Origin: Marisediminicola antarctica
Lineage (GTDB): Bacteria > Actinomycetota > Actinomycetes > Actinomycetales > Microbacteriaceae
Assembly: GCF_009930795.1 (NCBI RefSeq)
Contig: NZ_CP017146.1
Location: 1,736,001-1,800,000, forward strand
Direction: 5' to 3'
DNA: 64,000 nucleotides
Under the pieces are notes generated by a model. That model did no database searches. It saw only the letters and a program-made list of their open reading frames with translations, and had not been told where the DNA came from. The translations under genes were made by a program, and so were the position numbers. Positions 37,765-47,200 of the stretch are shown here, piece after piece. The first letter of the stretch is position 1; each line of letters starts with the position of its first letter.

Positions 37765-39167
37765 GCCTCGGTCAGCACGCCGCGCAGGATGCTCTCGATC
37801 TCGTCGAATTCCTTCGGCCCGATCGTGAGCGGGGGAGCGAGCTGCACCACGGGGTCGCCGCGGTCGTCGGCACGGCAGTAGAGCCCGGCTTCGAACAGCG
37901 CCTTCGACATGAAGCCGCGCAGCAGGCGCTCCGACTCGTCGTCGTCGAACGTCTCCTTGGTGGCCTTGTCTTTGACGAGCTCGATGCCGAAGAAGTAGCC
38001 GTCACCACGCACGTCGCCGACGATCGGCAGGTCGAGCAGTTTCTCGAGCGTGGCGCGGAAGATCGGCGAGTTCTCACGCACGTTCTCGTTGAGCCCCTCC
38101 TCCTCGAAGATGTCGAGATTCGCGAGCGCAACGGCGGACGACACCGGATGCCCGCCGAAGGTGTAGCCGTGGTAAAACGCGGTGTCGCCGTGCTTGAACG
38201 GCTCGTAGATCTTCTCGCTCACGATCGTCGCGCCGATGGGGGAGTACCCGCTGGTCATCCCCTTTGCGCAGGTGATCATGTCCGGCTCGATGCCGTAGGT
38301 CGTCGACGCGAACATGTTGCCGATGCGGCCGAAGGCAGTGATGACCTCGTCGGCGACGAGCAGAACGTCGTACTGGTCGCAGATCTCGCGCACGCGCTTG
38401 AAGTAGCCGGGGGGCGGCGGGAAGCAGCCGCCGCTGTTTTGCACCGGCTCGAGGAACACCGCAGCGACCGTCTCGGGGCCCTCGAAAAGGATCATCTCCT
38501 CGATGCGGTTCGCCGCCCACTGCCCGAAGACGTTCAGGTCGTCGCCGTGCTCGGGGGCACGATAGAAGTTGGTGTTGGGAACGCGGAACCCGCCGGGGGT
38601 GACCGGCTCGAACATCTCCTTCATCGCCGGGATGCCGGTGATGGCGAGAGCGCCCTGCGGGGTGCCGTGGTAGGCGACGCTTCGCGAGATCACCTTGTGC
38701 TTGGTGCCGCGGCCCTGAAGCTTCCAGTAGTACTTCGCAAGCTTGAAAGCGGTCTCGACCGCCTCGCCGCCGCCCGTGGAGAAGAACACCCGATTGAGGT
38801 CGCCAGGCGCGTAGTCGGCGATGCGGTCGGCGAGTTCGATCGCGGCCGGATGCGCGTAGGACCAGAGCGGGAAGAAGGCGAGTTCCTCGGCCTGCTTGGC
38901 CGCGACCTCGGCGAGACGCTTGCGCCCGTGCCCGGCATTCACCACGAAGAGGCCGCTGAGCCCGTCGATGTACTTGCGGCCGCGGCTGTCCCAGATGTGG
39001 TGGCCCTCACCCTTCACGATGATGGGAACGCCGTGGCCGTCCTCCATCACGGACTGGCGGGTGAAGTGCATCCAGAGGTGGTCCTTGGCCTTCTGCTGCA
39101 GGTCAGCCTCGACCGTCGGCAGCAAGGTGTGGACTCCTTCGGAGATCGGAGTTTCTGTTGTTGTCAT
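37749..39167 (-). CDS. Class III aminotransferase (putrescine/GABA type)
   Basis: The 472-residue PLP enzyme has GLSGLFVVNAGHGRKRLAE, the cofactor aspartate in LLVADEVITAFGRIG, and the PLP Lys in MITCAKGMTSGYSPIG, followed by FYHGYTFGGHP. It belongs to the subgroup containing putrescine-pyruvate/omega-amino acid aminotransferases. It starts two bases after the Lrp-type gene and precedes the FAD oxidase, so it is the middle gene of the operon. Together with the divergent aldehyde dehydrogenase it can turn a diamine into an amino acid. Confidence 0.87.
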   Translation of the reverse strand: MTTTETPISEGVHTLLPTVEADLQQKAKDHLWMHFTRQSVMEDGHGVPIIVKGEGHHIWDSRGRKYIDGLSGLFVVNAGHGRKRLAEVAAKQAEELAFFPLWSYAHPAAIELADRIADYAPGDLNRVFFSTGGGEAVETAFKLAKYYWKLQGRGTKHKVISRSVAYHGTPQGALAITGIPAMKEMFEPVTPGGFRVPNTNFYRAPEHGDDLNVFGQWAANRIEEMILFEGPETVAAVFLEPVQNSGGCFPPPPGYFKRVREICDQYDVLLVADEVITAFGRIGNMFASTTYGIEPDMITCAKGMTSGYSPIGATIVSEKIYEPFKHGDTAFYHGYTFGGHPVSSAVALANLDIFEEEGLNENVRENSPIFRATLEKLLDLPIVGDVRGDGYFFGIELVKDKATKETFDDDESERLLRGFMSKALFEAGLYCRADDRGDPVVQLAPPLTIGPKEFDEIESILRGVLTEAWTLI

Positions 39168-39169
39168 GA

Positions 39170-39652
39170 TTACCGAGTTCCCCAGTTATAGAACTGTTTC
39201 TGCAGTCGCAAATAAACGAAGGTCTCGGTGGACTGCACGCCATCGATCCCTCGGATCTCCTTATTGAGCAGGTCGATGAGCTGGTCGTCGTTCTCGCACA
39301 CGATTTCCGCGAGGATGTCGAAACTTCCCGCGGTGAGTACGACGTAGTCGACGGCGGAGATCGAGCTGAGCGCCTCGGCGACACGCGTGGTGTCTCCCGT
39401 GACGCGCACGCCGATCATCGCCTGGCGGTAAAACCCCAGCTGCATCGGGTCGGTGACGGCGACGATCTGCATCACGCCGGAATCGGTGAGCTTCTGAACC
39501 CGCTGCCGCACCGCGGCTTCGCTCAGGCCCACGGCCTTGCCGATCTCGGCATAGGAACGCCGACCGTCGGTCTGAAGTTGCTCGATGATCGCCTTCGAGA
39601 CATCATCGAGCTGCATCGCCTTAGCGGAGGTTGCTCTGCTCGTGGACATCAT
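39170..39652 (-). CDS. Lrp/AsnC family transcription regulator
   Basis: The 160-residue product has an N-terminal helix-turn-helix ([19 protein letters not shown], then [14 protein letters not shown]) and a C-terminal RAM ligand-binding domain (residues about 75-150). It leads the aminotransferase-oxidase operon and is divergent from the aldehyde dehydrogenase gene, so it is the likely local regulator. Two adjacent ATGs (39652, 39649) are possible starts; GAGAGA lies upstream. The effector is probably an amino acid or polyamine breakdown product. Confidence 0.92.
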   Translation of the reverse strand: MMSTSRATSAKAMQLDDVSKAIIEQLQTDGRRSYAEIGKAVGLSEAAVRQRVQKLTDSGVMQIVAVTDPMQLGFYRQAMIGVRVTGDTTRVAEALSSISAVDYVVLTAGSFDILAEIVCENDDQLIDLLNKEIRGIDGVQSTETFVYLRLQKQFYNWGTR

Positions 39653-39711
39653 TCGCCGATTCTCTCAGCCAAACGCACTCTCGGCAAGTGGATCCGCACT
39701 GCAGGTTGTAA

Positions 39712-39724
39712 ATTTCGACGAAAT
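39712..39724. promoter_or_regulatory. Candidate Lrp operator
   Basis: ATTTCGACGAAAT is a perfect inverted repeat around one central base, in the middle of the 124-bp gap between the divergent Lrp and aldehyde dehydrogenase genes. A similar GATTTCGTGAAATC palindrome lies before potD (59566-59579). Confidence 0.5.
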
Positions 39725-39776
39725 CAGTGGGAATCGTCGTCTAGTTTATCGTGAGGTCACTGGCTATGTTGGAGAA

Positions 39777-41213
39777 ATGACAGCTTCAGAACTGCGCAAT
39801 TTCATCGGTGGCCAGTATGTCGAGGCGAAAGCCTCCTCGGCGTTCGACGTGATCGACCCGGCGACTGAGATGAGCTACACCTCCTCTCCCGTGTCCGGGC
39901 GTGAGGACGTCGATACCGCCTACGCCTCCGCCTCCGCAGCCTTCGAGGAGTGGGGCGAGTCCACTCCCTCGCAGCGCCAGCTCGCGCTCTTCCGTATCGC
40001 GGATGCGATGGAGTCCCGTGCGGAGGAGTTCGCCGACCTGGAGTCGCAAGACACAGGAAAGCCCCGCGGCTCGCTCGTCGAGGACGAGATCATGCTGTCG
40101 GTCGACCAGATCCGCTTCTTCGCCGGTCAGGCCCGCAGCCTCGAGGGAAAGTCCGCCGGCGAGTACATGACCGATCACACCTCCTTCATCCGCAGGGAGC
40201 CGATCGGCGTCATCGGCCAAGTCACCCCGTGGAACTACCCGCTCAACATGGCGGTCTGGAAGTTCGCTCCCGCCGTCGCGGCCGGCAACACCACGGTACT
40301 CAAGCCGAGCGACACGACACCGCAGTCGACCCTGCTGCTCGCCGAGATCGCGGCGGAGTTCCTCCCGCCGGGAGTCTTCAACGTCATCACCGGCGACCGC
40401 ACCACCGGAGCCGCCATGATCGAGCACGCCATCCCGCAGATGGTGTCGATCACCGGCTCCGTCCGCGCCGGGATGGAGGTGGCGAAGTCTGCCGCGAACG
40501 ACCTCAAGCGGGTGCACCTGGAGCTCGGAGGCAAGGCGCCCGTCGTCGTCTTCAACGATGCCGACATCGAGAAGGCCGTCGAGGGAATCGGAGTCGCCGG
40601 GTACTTCAACGCTGGACAGGACTGCACGGCGGCGACGCGCGTGCTCGTGCACGAGGACATCCACGACGAGTTCGTGGCGGCGCTCGTCGCCTGGGCGAAG
40701 GACAACGCGAAGACGGGAGCGCCGAGCGCCGACGACATCCTCTTCGGCCCGCTCAACAACTCCAGCCAGTTCAACCGCATCTCCTCCGTCGTCGACGCGC
40801 TGCCCACCAACGCGAATGTCGAGCTGGGCGGACGGCGCCAGGGCGACCGCGGCTACTTCTTCGAAGCGTCGATCGTGACAGGGCTGATGCAGACCGACGA
40901 CGCCATCCAGAACGAGATCTTCGGCCCCGTCATCACCGTGCAGAAGTTCACCGATGAGGTGCAAGCGCTCGCGTGGGCCAACGACGTGCAGTACGGCCTC
41001 GCGTCGTCGGTGTGGACGAAGGACCACGGTCGCGCCATGCGATTCGCCAAACATCTGGATTTCGGATGCGTGTGGATCAACACCCACATTCCGATTGTCG
41101 CGGAGATGCCGCACGGCGGGTTCAAGCACTCCGGCTATGGCAAGGACCTCTCCGCTTACGGTTTCGAGGACTACACCCGCATCAAGCACGTAATGAGCTA
41201 TATCGGCCACTAG
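39777..41213 (+). CDS. Aldehyde dehydrogenase (aminobutyraldehyde type)
   Basis: The 478-residue NAD(P)-dependent enzyme has the cofactor-binding [17 protein letters not shown], the base Glu in [10 protein letters not shown] (about residue 246) and the nucleophile Cys in [12 protein letters not shown] (about residue 282). The residues around it fit the gamma-aminobutyraldehyde/betaine aldehyde group (PatD-like). The ATG at 39777 is preceded by GGAGA. It would oxidise the aldehyde formed by the aminotransferase or the oxidase encoded on the other strand. Confidence 0.9.
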   Translation: MTASELRNFIGGQYVEAKASSAFDVIDPATEMSYTSSPVSGREDVDTAYASASAAFEEWGESTPSQRQLALFRIADAMESRAEEFADLESQDTGKPRGSLVEDEIMLSVDQIRFFAGQARSLEGKSAGEYMTDHTSFIRREPIGVIGQVTPWNYPLNMAVWKFAPAVAAGNTTVLKPSDTTPQSTLLLAEIAAEFLPPGVFNVITGDRTTGAAMIEHAIPQMVSITGSVRAGMEVAKSAANDLKRVHLELGGKAPVVVFNDADIEKAVEGIGVAGYFNAGQDCTAATRVLVHEDIHDEFVAALVAWAKDNAKTGAPSADDILFGPLNNSSQFNRISSVVDALPTNANVELGGRRQGDRGYFFEASIVTGLMQTDDAIQNEIFGPVITVQKFTDEVQALAWANDVQYGLASSVWTKDHGRAMRFAKHLDFGCVWINTHIPIVAEMPHGGFKHSGYGKDLSAYGFEDYTRIKHVMSYIGH

Positions 41214-41228
41214 TGCCCCGGGCGAACG

Positions 41229-41234
41229 TAGGCT
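41229..41234 (+). promoter_or_regulatory. -10 box (TAGGCT) before the FHA-led cluster
   Basis: TAGGCT ends six bases before the GTG at 41241 with no ribosome site between, predicting a leaderless transcript for the first gene of the 41241-58943 cluster. Confidence 0.45.
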
Positions 41235-41240
41235 GTCCCC

Positions 41241-41822
41241 GTGGACAACGACGATCTCGCAGACACGGTCATCAGGCCGTCGCGTCCGCCTGTCGAGCCC
41301 TCCGCGAGGCCGCACGAGGACACGATCGTGAAGGCGCCGCCGCCGCTCGTGCTGCCCTCCGACCGCAGGGCGTCGAAGCGGTCCCGCGAGCGCGCCGTGG
41401 AGGACATCACCGCCCAGCCGGAGCTTTCCGCCCCGGCACGGTATCGGTTCAGTCTCAATTCGGCCGAGCCCATCCCGCTTGACGTTCCGGTGCTGATCGG
41501 GAGGGACCCTCGCCCGCCACGGGTCGCGACCGCCGTGACGCCGAGATTCGTGCGGGTGAACTCGCCGCGCCGGGAGGTTTCGGCCACTCACGTCGAGCTG
41601 CGCCAGGACGGTGCATCTGTCATCGTGACGGACATGCGGTCAACCAACGGTACGGTAATCACCGTGCCCGGAATGCCTGAGTTCACATTGCACGCGGGCG
41701 GGTCAATGGTGCTCGCCCCCGGCACCACCATTGACGTCGGGGACGACAACATCGTCGAGATCATGCCGATCGGGCGTCTGCTCGCCCGTGACCACGAACC
41801 ATTTGAAAGGCTGTCCCCGTGA
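41241..41822 (+). CDS. FHA-domain protein
   Basis: The 193-residue product has a disordered, Pro/Arg-rich N-terminus (about residues 1-85, with possible phospho-threonines in DTVIRP and DTIVKA) and a C-terminal FHA domain with the GRDP loop, SATHVEL and the STNGT motif that binds phosphothreonine. The N-terminal Thr-rich acidic motifs resemble kinase target sites. It is the first gene of the cluster and overlaps the phosphatase gene by four bases, so it is probably an adaptor for the kinase at 42813. Confidence 0.82.
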   Translation: MDNDDLADTVIRPSRPPVEPSARPHEDTIVKAPPPLVLPSDRRASKRSRERAVEDITAQPELSAPARYRFSLNSAEPIPLDVPVLIGRDPRPPRVATAVTPRFVRVNSPRREVSATHVELRQDGASVIVTDMRSTNGTVITVPGMPEFTLHAGGSMVLAPGTTIDVGDDNIVEIMPIGRLLARDHEPFERLSP

Positions 41823-42655
41823 CACAGATCGGTCGCAGCACAGCTCGGCGCTCCCTCAGCATCCCCGGCGAGCACGGGCAGAGCGTCGCCTTGTCGTGGG
41901 CCGCTGCCACCGATATCGGGCGCAAACGAGCCCTCAACGAGGACAGCTTCCTCGCAGAGGCACCCTTCTTCGTCGTCGCCGATGGCATGGGCGGGCACGC
42001 CTCGGGCGACGTCGCGAGCGCGGCGGTCGTGCAGCGCCTCGCGCAGGAGGGTTCCGCGGACTTCGTCGAGCCGGAGCAGATCATGACGGCGCTTCGGGTC
42101 GCGACGGCCGACATCACCCTCGCGGCCGACGACGACGACCTCGGGGTCGGCACCACGGCCACGGGCGCGGTTCTCACCCTCGTCGACGGCGCGCCGTACT
42201 GGGCTGTCTTCAACATCGGCGACTCCCGTGTCTATCAACTCGCCGACGGCGAGCTGACCCAGGTCACCGTGGATCACTCGGTTGTGCAGGAACTCGTCGA
42301 CGCCGGCCTGCTGCCCCAGGACCAGGCCGAGTTCCACCCCGACGCGAACATCATCACGCGCGCGGTTGGCTTCAACGCGGAGCCGATGGCAGACCTCTGG
42401 ATGCTTCCCGTCCGCACCGGCCTTCGTCTGCTCATCTGCTCGGACGGACTCACACGCGAGGTGAGCGATGTGGTGCTGCGCCAGATGCTCGGCGCCGGAC
42501 TCGGGCCTCAGGAAACCGCCACCACCCTCGTCGACGCCGCCCTCGCGGCGGGCGGCCGCGACAACATCACGCTCGTGATCGTCGACGTCGTCGAGTCTCC
42601 CGACACGGCACCGCTCGAGAACACGCTCCCGCGTCGGGATGCCGCCACCGCCTGA
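41819..42655 (+). CDS. PP2C-type Ser/Thr protein phosphatase
   Basis: The 278-residue soluble enzyme has all PP2C metal-binding motifs: NEDSFLAEA, VVADGMGGHASGD, FNIGDSRVYQL, ICSDGLTREVSD and GGRDNITLVIVD. It removes phosphate from Ser/Thr and is the natural opponent of the kinase encoded next. Unlike typical PstP there is no C-terminal membrane anchor. Its start overlaps the FHA gene. Confidence 0.92.
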   Translation: MTQIGRSTARRSLSIPGEHGQSVALSWAAATDIGRKRALNEDSFLAEAPFFVVADGMGGHASGDVASAAVVQRLAQEGSADFVEPEQIMTALRVATADITLAADDDDLGVGTTATGAVLTLVDGAPYWAVFNIGDSRVYQLADGELTQVTVDHSVVQELVDAGLLPQDQAEFHPDANIITRAVGFNAEPMADLWMLPVRTGLRLLICSDGLTREVSDVVLRQMLGAGLGPQETATTLVDAALAAGGRDNITLVIVDVVESPDTAPLENTLPRRDAATA

Positions 42656-42740
42656 GGCCGGCCCGGCTGCGACCACTATTGGGGGTGAAACGGGTGGCCG
42701 TGAGCCGCCCAGCCTCCGTGTCCCGGAGGGCACCCGCTGG

Positions 42741-42746
42741 TAGAAT
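42741..42746 (+). promoter_or_regulatory. Candidate -10 box before the kinase gene
   Basis: TAGAAT lies 66 bases before the kinase ATG in the only gap larger than 100 bp in the cluster (42656-42812). A strong AGGGGGGG ribosome site precedes the ATG. The -35 region is not clear. Confidence 0.35.
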
Positions 42747-42812
42747 CACAGTTCTGAGTAGCGCACGGCGACGTCGCCACCCAACCGAATTGAGCACACG
42801 AGGGGGGGCATC

Positions 42813-44249
42813 ATGGCCAGGCGCCTCCCGTCGCTCCCTCCGGTGCTTCCCGGCTTCGCTCACGTGCACGTCCTCGGCTCCGGTGGGTTCGCCGACGTCT
42901 TCCTGTACGAGCAGAACATGCCCAGACGGCAGGTCGCCGTGAAGGTGATGCTCAGTGAGGTCGTCAATGAGCAGGTCCGGCACATGTTCCAGGCCGAGGC
43001 GAACCTCATGGCCCAGTTGAGTGCCCACCCCTCGATTCTCACCGTGTACCAGGCGAGCGTGTCGTCCGACGGCCGGCCCTATCTGGTGATGGAGTTCTGC
43101 TCGTCCGGACTGAGCGACCGCTACCGCCGCGAGCGGATCCCCGTGCCCGAAATCCTGCGCATCGCCGTCAAAATCGGCAGCGCTATCGAGACGGCGCACC
43201 GCGCCGGGGTGCTGCACCGCGACATCAAGCCCTCGAATATCCTCCTCACGGCCTACGGGCATCCCGTGCTGTCTGACTTCGGCATCGCGTCGACGCTCGG
43301 CGAGGCAGAGAACCACGACGCGGTGGGAATGTCGATTCCCTGGTCGGCCCCGGAGGTGCTCGATGACGAGACACCCGGAACAATCGAGTCGGAGGTGTGG
43401 TCCTTCGCGGCGACCGTCTACACGCTGCTCGCGGGCCGGTCGCCATTCGAGGTACCGGGGGATTCGAACAAGTCCACCGACCTCATGGCGCGCATTAGCC
43501 GGGCCAAGGTACAGCCGATCGGGCGACCGGATGTGCCGGCAAGCCTCGAGCGTGTGCTGCAGCGCGGCATGTCCCGCCGCCCGGAGTCACGCCAGGGCAC
43601 CATCCTCGAGCTTGTCCGGGAGATCCAGGCAGTTGAGACAGAACTCGGGGTTCTCCAGACGCCGATCGAGGTCGCGGTGGACGACTGGGCGCTGTCATCG
43701 ATGTCGGATCTCGAGGAGCGCACGCGCGTCCGCGGGGTCGCGGGAGCCCCGTCCTCGACCGCAGCCCGGCGTCGGCGCCGCCGCTCGTCCGCAGCGGAGC
43801 CTGCCTCCGAATACGCCGCCGTCGGTACCATCCTGCGTTCCTCGTCGTCACAGATTGCCCGCAGCACCGGCACGATCCCCCTCGCCACGAGGCGCGCGTT
43901 CCGTTGGGTCGCTATCTCCCTGGTTGCCGCCGCCGTGCTCGTCATCGGTCTCGGCGCGATCGTCACGACCAGCCTCGTGCGGGCGAACGCGGGTGCCATC
44001 CCCGTCGTCGTCGACATCGACGCGCAGGCCACCACCGACTCGGTCGAGTTCTCCTGGCCGGACCCCGGGCTGCTGCCCTCCGACTCGTACCAGATCTCCG
44101 CGACCGACCGGCAGTCGATCATCCAGACCCGGCGGGAGTTCTCGATTACGGCATCCGACGGCGACCGGGTCTGCATCACGGTCACCGTCAATCGCGACGG
44201 CAAGACCGGCGCGTCGAGCATCGAGAAGTGCGTGGTTTTCGAATCGTGA
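42813..44249 (+). CDS. Membrane Ser/Thr kinase with FN3-like outside domain
   Basis: The 478-residue product has a kinase domain at about residues 12-280: GSGGFADVF glycine loop, VAVKVM, HRDIKPSNILL, SDFGIAS and SAPEVLDD. A Arg/Ser-rich juxtamembrane segment follows, then one transmembrane helix at about residues 363-388. The outside part of about 90 residues is not PASTA; it looks like a fibronectin type III fold (VEFSWPDPGLLPSDSYQIS) with two Cys (DRVCITV and IEKCVVF). It should signal from the envelope to the FHA proteins of the cluster. It ends nine bases before the giant surface-protein gene. Confidence 0.9.
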   Translation: MARRLPSLPPVLPGFAHVHVLGSGGFADVFLYEQNMPRRQVAVKVMLSEVVNEQVRHMFQAEANLMAQLSAHPSILTVYQASVSSDGRPYLVMEFCSSGLSDRYRRERIPVPEILRIAVKIGSAIETAHRAGVLHRDIKPSNILLTAYGHPVLSDFGIASTLGEAENHDAVGMSIPWSAPEVLDDETPGTIESEVWSFAATVYTLLAGRSPFEVPGDSNKSTDLMARISRAKVQPIGRPDVPASLERVLQRGMSRRPESRQGTILELVREIQAVETELGVLQTPIEVAVDDWALSSMSDLEERTRVRGVAGAPSSTAARRRRRRSSAAEPASEYAAVGTILRSSSSQIARSTGTIPLATRRAFRWVAISLVAAAVLVIGLGAIVTTSLVRANAGAIPVVVDIDAQATTDSVEFSWPDPGLLPSDSYQISATDRQSIIQTRREFSITASDGDRVCITVTVNRDGKTGASSIEKCVVFES

Positions 44250-44258
44250 GGTTTCGGC

Positions 44259-47200
44259 GTGTTTAGGCGCTGGCTGGCGAGCCACCGATCGCTCTTCGTG
44301 ACCGCGACCAGCGCCTCCCTGATCGCCGCGGTCGTCGCGGGCCTCGCGGTGGTGTCCGGCGGCTACGAAGCCCAGCGGATCGACCTCGGCGACGGGTCGG
44401 TGTGGGTCGCGAATTCTGCCGAGCAGGTGATCGGCCGCGCCAACACCGAGATTCTCGCACTCGACACCGTCGTTGAGGGGAGCGGGTCGGAACTCGACGT
44501 CATCCAGGCGGGACGCACTGTGCTGCTGTTCGACCGCGCCAACAGCAAGGTCGATATCGTCGACGCCGCGACCGCCGAGGTCAGCGACAGCGTGCCCCTC
44601 CCGCCGGAGGCCCCCGAGCTGCACCTCGCAGGCGGTACCGTCGTTATTCACGCGACGCGCACCGGCGCCGTGTGGCTGGTCCCCGTCGGCGACCTGCGCG
44701 ACTTCGACGCCGAGGCCGAGCCGACGCTGAGCCTCGGCACCGACTCGGCGGTTAGCGTGAGCCCCGACGGCACCCTGCTGCTCTACTCGCCGGACGCGGG
44801 CGAGGTGTACCGCGTGAACTCCGCAACTGGCGACTCCGTCGAGGAGGCGTATCCCGTCGACTTCGCCGAACCCGGCAGTGAGATCAGCGTCAGCTCCGTC
44901 GCCGGACGCTGGGTGTTGTTCGACGCGAACTCGAGTCGAATCTCGATCGAGGGGCGGATGCTGGACCTGTCGGAGCTTCTCGACGGCGCGCGAAACGCCG
45001 TTCTGCAGTCGCCGAGCGACACGGGGGACAGCGTGCTGCTCGGCTTCCCGGGCGGGCTTCTCTCCGTGCCGCTGACCGAGGGTGCCCCCTCGGTGGTAGC
45101 CAGCAGCACGGGGGGCACCCCCGCGGCGCCACTCGTGCTCGGCGACTGTGTGTTCGCCGCGTGGACCTCGGGTGTCGCCTGGCGGGACTGCGCCGGCGAC
45201 ACGGCACCGAGCGAGCTCTCGCTCGAATCCGTCGGCGGGAGCGCGGCGCGCCTTGCCTTCGCGGTGAACGGTGCCCGGGTCGTGCTCAACGATCCCCGCA
45301 GCGGCAGTAGCTGGGCGGTGCAGCAGCGGGGCGAGCTCATCGACAACTGGGACGAGCTCATTGTCGACGACGAGCAGCGGCAGGAGGTCGAGGAGAACAA
45401 CGACGACGTACCTCCCGAGTACGAGCCCGACCAGCTTCCGCCGATCGCGATCGACGACGAATTCGGTGCCCGCGCCGGGCGGGCAAACGTGCTGTCGGTG
45501 CTTCTCAACGACTACGACCCGAACGGCGACGTGCTCGTTGTCGAGACGGTCGACCCGGTCGAGGAGAGCATAGGTCGGGTCGACGTCATCGACAGCAGGC
45601 AGCGCATCCAGCTGACCCTCCTGGATGACGTCACCGGAACGGTCTCCTTTGACTACACCGTCTCGGACGGCCGCGGTGGAACGGCTGCGGCGACCGTGAC
45701 GGTGACCGTCCGGTCGCCAGGGGAGAACTCGCCGCCGGTGCAGGTCCGTACGACCCGCGCCGTCGTGGCCGAGGGGAACCGTGTCACCACCCCGGTGCTC
45801 GGCGACTGGATCGACCCCGACAGCGATGCCTTCTACCTCACCGCGGCGGCGACCACCCCGCCGGACGTCGTGACGTACAAGCCGAGCGGCACGGTGGACT
45901 TCCAGGAGGGCGGCGCGGCAAGCCAACTGCGCGCCGTGTCGCTTGCCGTCTCCGACGGCGAGGCGATCGGGGCGGGCAGCCTCACCGTCTCGGTGCGCCC
46001 GGCCGGTGAGGTGCCGATCATCGCCGACCCGTTCGTCGTGCTCAGCTACGCCGGTCAGGAGACGACCGTCAGGCCGCTCGAACACGTGCGGGGCGGAACG
46101 GGCGAGCTGCGGCTGAGCAGCGTCGCACCGCGGCCGGGGGTGACGATCGAGGCGAGCCTCGACACGGGCACGTTCCGGTTCGCGAGCGACCAGGTGCGCA
46201 GCCACAACCTCGAATACGTGGTCAACGACGGTGACCAGACCGTCACGGGAACGGTCCGGATCGAAGTTCAGGCCCGACCGGACGCGAACAGCACTCCGAT
46301 CACGATCCCGAAGACCGTCTTTGTGAAGACGCTGAGCAGCGAGACCGTCGACGTGGCCTCCACGGACATCGATCCAGCCGGAGGGGTCCTGCTCGTCACC
46401 GGGGTCTCCAACGTGCCCGACGGGTCCGGCGTGAGCGCCGACGTGCTCGAGCAGCGCTACGTTCGGGTGACCCTCACCACCCCACTCGAGGGGACAGTCG
46501 CCTTCGACTACCGCGTCACGAACGGACTCGCCGGTGCGGACGGCGTGATCACCGTCGTCGAGATCCCCCGACCGACCACACTCCAGCCGCCGGTCGCCGC
46601 CGACGACACCGTCACGGTGCGGATGGGGGACTCGGTCGATATCCCCGTGCTCGACAACGACGCACATCCGGACGGCGAGCAGTTGACGCTCAACCCGGAC
46701 CTTCCCTCGGGCCTGCGGAGTGTATCCGGGTTCCTCTTCGCCTCGGGGGACGTGCTGCGCTATCTGGCACCACAGCGCAGCGGCAACTTCACCGCCGTCT
46801 ACGAGGTGGCCGGCCCCGACGGGCAGGTCGACCAGGCGGAGGTGCGGATCGCAGTGCGAGAACCTGTCGCGGCGACGAACTCGGCACCGGTTCCTGTCTC
46901 GGTGACCTCTCGCGTGCTCGCCGGCGAGACCGTGCGCATCAAGATCCCCCTGACCGGTATCGACCCCGATGGCGACTCCGTGCAGCTGCTGGGACAAGAA
47001 ACGAGCCCGCAGAAGGGCGCCGTCACCGAGGTCGGCACCGACTACATCGACTACCTCGCCGGCGAGTACTCCGCCGGCACCGACACCTTCACCTATCGGG
47101 TGATCGACTCGCTCGGCAAGCGGGCGATCGGAACGGTGCGTGTCGGCATCAGCCCCCGCTCCGGCGACGCGGGAAATCCGATCGCTGTCGAGGACGAGGT

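Noticed and set aside
36511-39191. Long plus-strand frames (36511-37881 and 37683-39191)
   Set aside because: They are antisense to the FAD oxidase and aminotransferase, both of which have clear motifs on the minus strand.
39786-41591. 601-codon minus-strand frame
   Set aside because: It is antisense to the aldehyde dehydrogenase and FHA genes, with no start signal or domain.
43848-46997. 1049-codon open frame on the minus strand
   Set aside because: It is antisense to the kinase and giant surface-protein genes, has an Arg/Val/Gly-rich composition typical of complementary GC-rich coding DNA, and shows no domain.
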